Shown: positions 57,489 through 64,000 of the stretch, piece by piece
How the letters are laid out: every line of letters starts with the position of its first letter
Position numbering within the stretch: position 1 is the first letter of the stretch
From: Tenrec ecaudatus
Taxonomy: Eukaryota; Chordata; Mammalia; Afrosoricida; Tenrecidae
NCBI RefSeq assembly: GCF_050624435.1
Contig: NC_134535.1
Location: 122,437,731-122,501,730, forward strand
DNA: 64,000 bases
Direction: 5' to 3'
The notes under the pieces: generated by a model
Seen by the model: only the letters and a program-made list of their open reading frames with translations
Told to the model about the DNA's origin: nothing
The model's database searches: none
Program-made: the position numbers and the translations under genes

Positions 57489-58240
57489 GCAACTTGTCCT
57501 TCAATCTCTTGACTGCTGCTTCTATGAACATGGAATGTGGATCCAAGCAAGAAAACAAACCTTTGACAATTTCAACCTTTTTCTGTATTAATCATGATGT
57601 TATTGGTCCTGTCATGAGGGTTTGGTCTTCTTTACGTTGTAATCCAGACCAAAGGCTGCAGTCCTTGATATTCATGAGAACGTGCCTCAAGTCCTCCTTA
57701 CTTTCAGCAAACAGCATACAAATTGAATAAGTATGGTGAGAGGACACAACCCTAATTCACATATTTCCTGATTTTAAGCCATGCAATATTCCCATCGAAT
57801 TCTTCAATATTACAACCTGAAACTTAATTTTTTTCTTCAATTCCTTCAGTTTGAAAAGTGTTGAGAATATATTATTCTGTTTTGCTTTTCTAACTCCATG
57901 TTCTGTATCATTATAATACTTGTTTCTCTCTTAAACTGCTGCTTGAAAGTATCTGTTCAGCTCTTTTACTTTATCATATCTTCCCATTGGTTTAGAGGTT
58001 TTAATAGTAGTTGAATCTGTTCCGGTGTCTCTTCTGTCATCCATTTTTAGTCTTTTTCTTTTTGCCAGGTTCTTGATATGGTCTTTAATTTCAGTTGAAA
58101 TATACTCAAGGTTGTATTTTGACATTTAAAATTGTCTGTTAGATTCAACTTGAATTTGAAAATGAAGACACTACCCCTTTCCCCAGTGATGATATTGAGC
58201 TTTTCTATAAGCTATTTACACAGATGCATTCTATTTGATT
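57489..58240 (-). mobile_element. Second RTE LINE, continuation
   Basis: 'ctgctgcttctatgaacatg', 'ttaatcatgatgttattggt', then endonuclease-to-RT linker text ('ttcagctcttttactttatc', 'tttcagttgaaatatactca'). It joins 55205-55702 once the insert is removed. Confidence 0.7.
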
Positions 58241-58779
58241 TAGATACTGAAGATCACAAGATAGAATTTTGCAAGACGAACATTTTAATCATTGTGATTA
58301 CTCCCTCCCCACCCCCACATGAACCTTGCCTGATAAAATAGACAATAATCCATTCAAATATTTCCTAGGAGGTTTTATATGCTTCAAATCAGTTTCTCAA
58401 GTATATCCCCCTACATCCCATACCAGAATTCCTTCATCTTGAAATCAAGCGGTAGGAATGAGAGTGGTGCCCCTCATTATTACCCTTAGTGATACACTCA
58501 CATTTATTTTCTTACTGCAAATGTGACATAAGACATCTTAGTTCCAAAAGGGGGCATATTTTTCTGAGAGACATAACAATAGTTTCATTGAACTGAAAGT
58601 TAAGAATACACCTGATCATTTTGTCTCCTTGTTATTTTGCATAAACAGGTACACAAGATAGTTACTATAATAGGCTAGCATGATTGATTTTGATTGCTAA
58701 GGTGAAATTGGACTATTAAATAATGGAAGTAATGATGAATATATCTTGAATAAAATTGATTCCTTAGAACATCATGATT
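58241..58779. other. AT-rich, nothing recognised
   Basis: No coding or repeat feature could be supported. Confidence 0.35.
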
Positions 58780-58965
58780 AGTAAGGTAAAAGGGCAATGA
58801 AAAGGAGGAAGACCCTCCACAGAATGGACTGACACAGTGGCTGCAAAAATGTGCTCAAAACATGAGAAAAAAATTGTGAGGATGGCCGGGACCAAGTGAT
58901 GTTTCATTTTGTTGTACACCGTGTCAGTTCAATTCTCATTGGTACCTAACAACAACAACAACAAC
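58780..58965 (+). mobile_element. RTE LINE 3' end with (AAC)n tail
   Basis: 'aggaggaagaccctccacag', 'tgaggatggccgggaccaag' and a 3' (AAC)n run at about 58948-58966. The same tail order as 21890-22060. Confidence 0.75.
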
Positions 58966-58997
58966 ATAAGTTTGAGTAATTTCTCATTTTGCCAAAG

Positions 58998-59205
58998 AGC
59001 CCTGGTGGTGGTGTGGGTTATTCATTGGGTCGCTAACCACAAGGTTAGCTGTTCAAAACCACCAGCATCTCCTTGAGAGAAAAAGAGTCTTTTTTTACAT
59101 CTGTAAATAATTACAGTCTTAGAAACTCACAAGGGACAGTCTACCTTGTATAGGGTGCTATGAGTGAGAGTTGACAGAAGGCAGTGGGTTTGGATTTGAG
59201 AGTGT
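58998..59205 (+). repeat. Afrotherian SINE, near complete
   Basis: 'agagccctggtggtggtgtg' head, 'aggttagctgttcaaaacca' body, 'agggtgctatgagtgagagt' and 'ggcagtgggtttggattt' tail. Confidence 0.75.
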
Positions 59206-59564
59206 CCAAGCAAACAAACCTAATAGCATAGTGGATCCGCAGTTGCAGTGGTGACCGCCAGATCTGTGTTTTAAACTGACAAGTCACTCCAGGTGAGAAA
59301 GATCTGTTTCCATAAAGATTTAGAGTCTCTAAAATCCTAAGAAGTCTATTCATTCTGCAGTATAGCTATGAATAATAATTGAGTTGATGACAAAGAGTTT
59401 ATGGCTTTTATACCTAGAGTAGATAACTGTAGGTATAAATGCCATAAAAATCAGCCCAATAAGAAGTCCAATTAGACTATATAGCAAAGACCATGGTATA
59501 GGGCACTATTTAACTGAGGACCCCAAAGTAAATATCTATAAGAGTAATAAAGTTGTATTTGATG

Positions 59565-59770
59565 GCGCTGTTCAATGCTCACTATAGTGAAGCGATCACT
59601 GAAGATATGGTGCATGGCCAAGTGTGGAGAGGAAGTCAGACTGTGCCAGCTGTCCGGAAGAATACAGTCTGTGGACTTGAAGGCTTTTCTTAAATAAGCA
59701 GCCACCTAAGTGAGGCATCACTTAAATTCAAATCAAAGAAGCACATCAGCCTATGGGATTCCAGGATTGT
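59565..59770 (+). mobile_element. L1 3'UTR fragment
   Basis: 'gcgatcactgaagatatggt', 'acttgaaggcttttcttaaa' and 'agaagcacatcagcctatgg' follow the L1 3'UTR order of 49490-49910, diverged. Confidence 0.55.
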
Positions 59771-60194
59771 AAATAATAAAGCCCAAATGCAAAGTAAGAA
59801 ATGGTATCAGAACTGGTTATGCAAATTTTCTTAATTTGATTGGTTGATTAAATTGTGTGATAGATGAAGTATATGCTTATAAAGTTATTTGAAAAACCCT
59901 CTTCAATGGAAAAAGTGAATATTAGTAATTTTTACATTATTTAGCATTGTTGAAAGTTACAAAACTATTTTTATAATACACACATGTAATAAAAAGATTA
60001 TTAATTCATGATTGACAATATAATAATCCATAACATATAAAATTGTTATTTCTAATAATTGAAATGTATACACATGTATGTATTAAGTATATGAGAATAA
60101 AATATAATTAATAAAAATAGACATATAACTAAACAATAGCCATCCCCATTAATTAAATATTAGTTCCAATTTCAGAGATTTAAATGTGATTTAT
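59771..60194. other. AT-rich, nothing recognised
   Basis: Simple AT-rich sequence only. Confidence 0.4.
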
Positions 60195-60730
60195 TGAAGT
60201 GTGGTGATTACACAATTTCATGTCAACTTGATAAATAAGAATGAAGGGGTAGAGTCTAGCATGTCAAACAGGTCACAATTTGGTGATCCCTCCTTGTGGG
60301 TGTGGCCCTGTCATGAGGATTCTGGGACTTCTCTTCCTCCTTGGAGGCAGGACACGCTCTCTCTCTGCTTCACATTCCTGTTGACAAGCCACATGGAGCT
60401 ATGCTGATGGCAGCCAAAGCCCTGGAATGGGAAGAGCCACATGAGACCCACTCCAGCCCTGAGATGCTTCCATCACTACTGGATCCACAAGACTTTCCAC
60501 CCACTAGCCTGTGATCTGTCTGCATTCAGCATTGTTGCATGTGTTGCGTGATTCTGAAGAGGAATTTAGAGACTGGTATCAGCATATGGGCTAATATTGG
60601 ACTTATGGACTTGATCTGGACTGGGCTGGGATATTTTCTTAATATACAATCACTCATTGATATAAAGTTCTCTCTTACACATATGAGTATCAATTAATTT
60701 GTTCTTCTAGTCAACCGGGACTAACACAGA
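60195..60730 (+). repeat. Dispersed repeat X, longest copy
   Basis: 'ggtgattacacaatttcatg' start, 'cttcctccttggaggcagga', 'catatgggctaatattggac', end 'ctagtcaaccgggactaaca'. Used here as the reference for the other copies. Confidence 0.75.
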
Positions 60731-60739
60731 GAGATGCGT

Positions 60740-61440
60740 TCATAATTGGGGTGCCAGATAATGAGCGGCTGAAGGTTTCCTCAGCAATTACAACAGTTTC
60801 CACTGGGAGGGGTATCCTGCCCTTGAGAAAATCAACATAAAACCGAAATAGACCACAGTTCTTTAAGTAGGCGAGCAGCAACACCTGCTGACAGACACCC
60901 ATCAATGCCAGGCCGGCTTCTAGCAGCAAGTGACCTTGAATCTCCCCCACCCCTGCAGAGCTGACCAGAGCTGGCTGAAACAACTAGCAGCAAGTGGCCT
61001 TGAATCTCACGCACACACCTGCGGAGCTGACCAGAGCTGGCTATGTAACCTGTCAGCAGCTTTGCAAGTTTTTTTCTTTCTGTAACTCCTGGCCCGTTTT
61101 ATTCGAGGCCGTTTTGTCCACGGCCTGTTTGGCTCAGGTACCGTTTTGCTCTCGACCCTCCACTCTGCACCCGGCACGACCCATTTGGCTCAGTGCCCGC
61201 TTTGTTCTTGCCCACTGCTCTGCACCAGGAAGACACCTTACATTCCAGAAACCCGGACATACCGGTCCATATATAAGCATCACCCCTGTAGCCTGCAGTG
61301 CGACTTCCCCAGCCCAGACGCTGTGGACTGTGGGACTTCCCCCAGGCTGGGTTATTTTTATCTCCCTAATAAGCCTGTTTACTCTAATTCGACTCATTTG
61401 GTCTCTGGTGCCTCTGGACTTCCTTACAACCATGATATGC
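60740..61440 (+). mobile_element. LTR-like element with 64-bp tandem repeat in U3
   Basis: TATATAA at 61270-61276, AATAAG at about 61368-61373 and a T/G-rich U5-like stretch ending near 61432. U3 holds a direct repeat: 60921-60984 and 60985-61043 share tagcagcaagtg.ccttgaatctc and gagctgaccagagctggct. GC content is well above its surroundings. Outer boundaries and target duplication were not resolved; no internal viral sequence follows. Confidence 0.55.
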
Positions 61441-61639
61441 ATTACAAGCTGCTTCTGTGAACCTGCACTGCTCCCCAGCACAGCCAGTTTATCTCAGCAA
61501 TTGGGACAGCTCAGCCCTCTTACATGGCTGGTCTTTGGGGCCTAGTGTGTATAGCAGATCACATTGATGCGACATTCTCAGTACTCAAACTACATTGTTG
61601 CCTATGGTTTTGCTTTCCTACTTCTTTCCTGCATTATTC

Positions 61640-64000
61640 TCTAGTTGCTCCCCATGTGCCCCACCTACCCACACAACACATACACACACCATAACGCTGC
61701 TAAAGGAGTAGGAATGCCCACCTACAAGGTGGTCTTTTTTGTTTTTATTAACTTAATTTTATTTTCTTCATTTTTTAAAATTTTGTTTTATTACAATATA
61801 ATTTTTTCTAGTTCTCTCCCATTTCCTCTTCCACTGGCACCCCACCCTCCCAAGAATACAAAGTTGCCCACACACCCCAGGCACAAAGAGGCAGACCTGC
61901 AGGTTCTGACCCACCCAACCAATCAAGGGCTTTTTTTTTCTTTTTCCCATTCTGAGTGCACAGACACACCAACATCCACACTGCCATTGCAACAACAGAA
62001 GTTCAGCAGCCACACCCAAGCCATTCCCTAGCATTTTGTCTGTTTTGTGTCTCTTCCATTCACAGCCACTCATTATATCTTTCTGCTGTCTCTAGTTTTC
62101 TTTGTGAAATACATATCAATTAAAGCTGTTAATTCTGAATGCCCCAAAGAAAAAACATTTCCTATTGTTGTTACAAGTGCATTGGCCTATCCGGACAGCC
62201 ATGTGCTATTATTATTACTTTTATACTCTGTCTTCTTCCCTACTTATCCATCTTTCCCCCTTTACTCCACTACATCTTGTATGACTTCCAGCTCTTTTAG
62301 AGCTCTTTCACATCACTAAACAAAACCAAGCAACTCTGTGTGACCTAGAAGCTCACTCAGCAGTGACAGCTTCACCATGACACCAGAGAAACAACAGCCA
62401 ACTATGGGAAACACACCAAAAGTCAAGATATACAAATGTATGAAACAGAACATCACCCAAACCCAGTGAAGTACTCTGAAATACAGATTCTGAAACTACC
62501 GAAAACCAAATAAGAATGGTTTTTAGTTCCATTCAGGAGATGTGGATAACACTTGTGAGAACTACAGATAATTTGAAATAAAAAGATTATTAAATCAAAG
62601 GAATCCCAGATGATAAAGAAATGAGGTAACAAAATTAGGCAACATGCTAAAAGAACAGAGAAATAGAATGGAAGAAAAGGAAAATTGAATTAGTGAGCTT
62701 GAATAAAAGTGTTCTACAATTGACAAGAGAAACGGTCAAGAAAAAAAATAGTCCGAAAATAATGTGAACACTTATCAAGGAAAGCAACACTTACATTTCA
62801 TCAGAATACCCAGACGATAAAAATAAAATAAAGTAACCTAAAGAAAAAACAGTATGAGTAATCAAACAAAAAAATTCCCAAACATCACAAAGAAGAAAAT
62901 ACTTGTTCAAGAAGATGAGAGAAATCAAAATAAGATAGACTTCAAAAGAAAACATGTAATAGTCAATCTCTCAGATTTAAAGGAAGAGGATCCTGAAGGA
63001 AACTATATAAATAAGAACAGTCACATACAAAGGAAAATCAACGTGGATAAACAGCTCATATTTCTTAGCAGAAGCTATGCAAACAATAAGACAAAAGGGT
63101 GGCATATACAAAATTTTTAAAGAAAAAAACAGTGGGGGAGAAAATCACAGCAAAATGACAGCAACAAATTTTCATATATCAATAATGAAACTTAATATCA
63201 ATGAATTAAATGTACCACTCAAAAGTCAGAAAGTAGTAGACTGGATTAGAAAATAAGACCCATCTGTATGCTTGCTGTTTATAAGAGACATGCCTTAAAT
63301 TCTAAAACAAATATTGACTAAAATTCGATGGAGAATAAGCTCCCAAGCCAATGGAAACAAGGCATGAGCGGCACTATTAATCAGTGATAAAATAGACTTC
63401 AAGGTGAATAACATGAGAGATAAGAATGCATTATATATAATGATTAAAGGAATGATACACCAAGAATGGATCATCTTAAAAAACATATACACACCCAATT
63501 AAAGAACCTCAAAATTTTTTTACAAAGTAAAATTTCCCAAGGTTGAAAACAGAAATGAACAGTTTGACTATAGTAGTAGAAAACTTCGACCCACCACTCC
63601 CAAGGAAAGGAGGATAATCAAGAAAGAAACTCAATAAAGAAACAGAAGCACTAAACAACATAATCAATCATTTTGATCTCCTAGACATATACAGAGAACC
63701 CCCCACCCAACAAAAGCACAGTATACATTATTCTCCAGTACACATATGGAATATCCTTCGAAATAGATCACATGGTAGGCCACATAGCAAGCTCCAATAA
63801 ATTCAAAGCATTTAGATCGGAGTGCCATAAAACTATAAATCGGTAACAGAACAGAAACATAAAGACTGAACAGTATAAACTACTTTAAAATGGCTGGGAA
63901 ATAGATCAAATAAGTTATGAAATTAAGAAATTCCTTGAAACAAATGAGAATAATAATAATAAAAAATAAATCATTGGAGACAAAAAAACAGTTATCAGAA
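61640..64000 (+). mobile_element. L1 LINE, 5' region, ORF1 remnant and ORF2 start, cut by window end
   Basis: 5'UTR-like sequence to about 62340. An ORF1-like A-rich stretch follows at 62350-63120; its longest open piece is 62854-63120. ORF2 starts near 63187, where 'atgaaacttaatatcaatga' precedes 'aattaaatgtaccactcaaa' and 'agtagactggattag', the usual N-terminal endonuclease beginning (LNINELN). 'gataaaatagacttcaaggt' and later ORF2 text reach the window edge. Stops indicate a dead copy. Confidence 0.75.

Noticed and set aside
60994-61545. 183-codon plus-strand open frame
   Set aside because: It lies across an LTR-like element with a TATA box and poly(A) signal, and no domain or family resemblance is visible.

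Overview
The window is vertebrate (placental mammal) nuclear DNA: AT-rich, intron-split coding sequence, and dense LINE, SINE and LTR debris. The SINEs begin with a GAGCCCTGGTGGC-type head and end in a 'gtcgctatgagtcggaat'-type tail. The L1 3'UTRs carry 'gatggtgcccggctat', and RTE/BovB-like LINEs are abundant. From memory this combination points to Afrotheria; the species is not named here.

The one clear host gene is a plus-strand NKG2/KLRC-family natural-killer lectin-like receptor at 10792-24004. Six coding exons join in phase into a 224-residue type II membrane protein with two ITIMs, so it looks like inhibitory NKG2A (KLRC1). A relic of a second KLRC copy (TM and stem exons only, splice donors broken) lies at 43340-44410. 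The window is therefore probably part of an NK gene complex cluster. The relic is followed by an old duplicate (about 44430-51830) of the segment at about 29030-36750. The two duplicons carry different later insertions, so each serves as the empty site for insertions in the other.

Layout: 1-1480 minus-strand L1 ORF2; 1496-4100 minus-strand class I ERV fragment (gag, PBS, LTR); 4100-10740 AT-rich upstream region; 10792-24004 KLRC gene, whose 10.6-kb intron 4 holds SINEs and two opposed RTE copies; 24820-29030 an RTE interrupted by a 5'-inverted L1; 29030-36750 duplicon A; 36830-41968 a plus-strand L1 with a 722-bp solo LTR inside it; 41975-42790 a dead mariner; 43340-44410 KLRC relic; 44430-51830 duplicon B, carrying an intact-ORF GNG5 retrocopy and a younger L1; 51980-53150 ERV-L-like pol; 53215-58240 minus-strand RTE copies interrupted by a dispersed repeat and by an unidentified retrocopy ending in a long (AAG)n tract; 58240-61600 SINE, L1 tail, dispersed repeat and an LTR; 61640-64000 another plus-strand L1 running off the window.

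No RNA gene, CRISPR array or bacterial-type system was seen. The points most worth following are the KLRC gene's missing cysteines and displaced exon-2 acceptor, the relic's charged transmembrane exon, and the two retrocopies.
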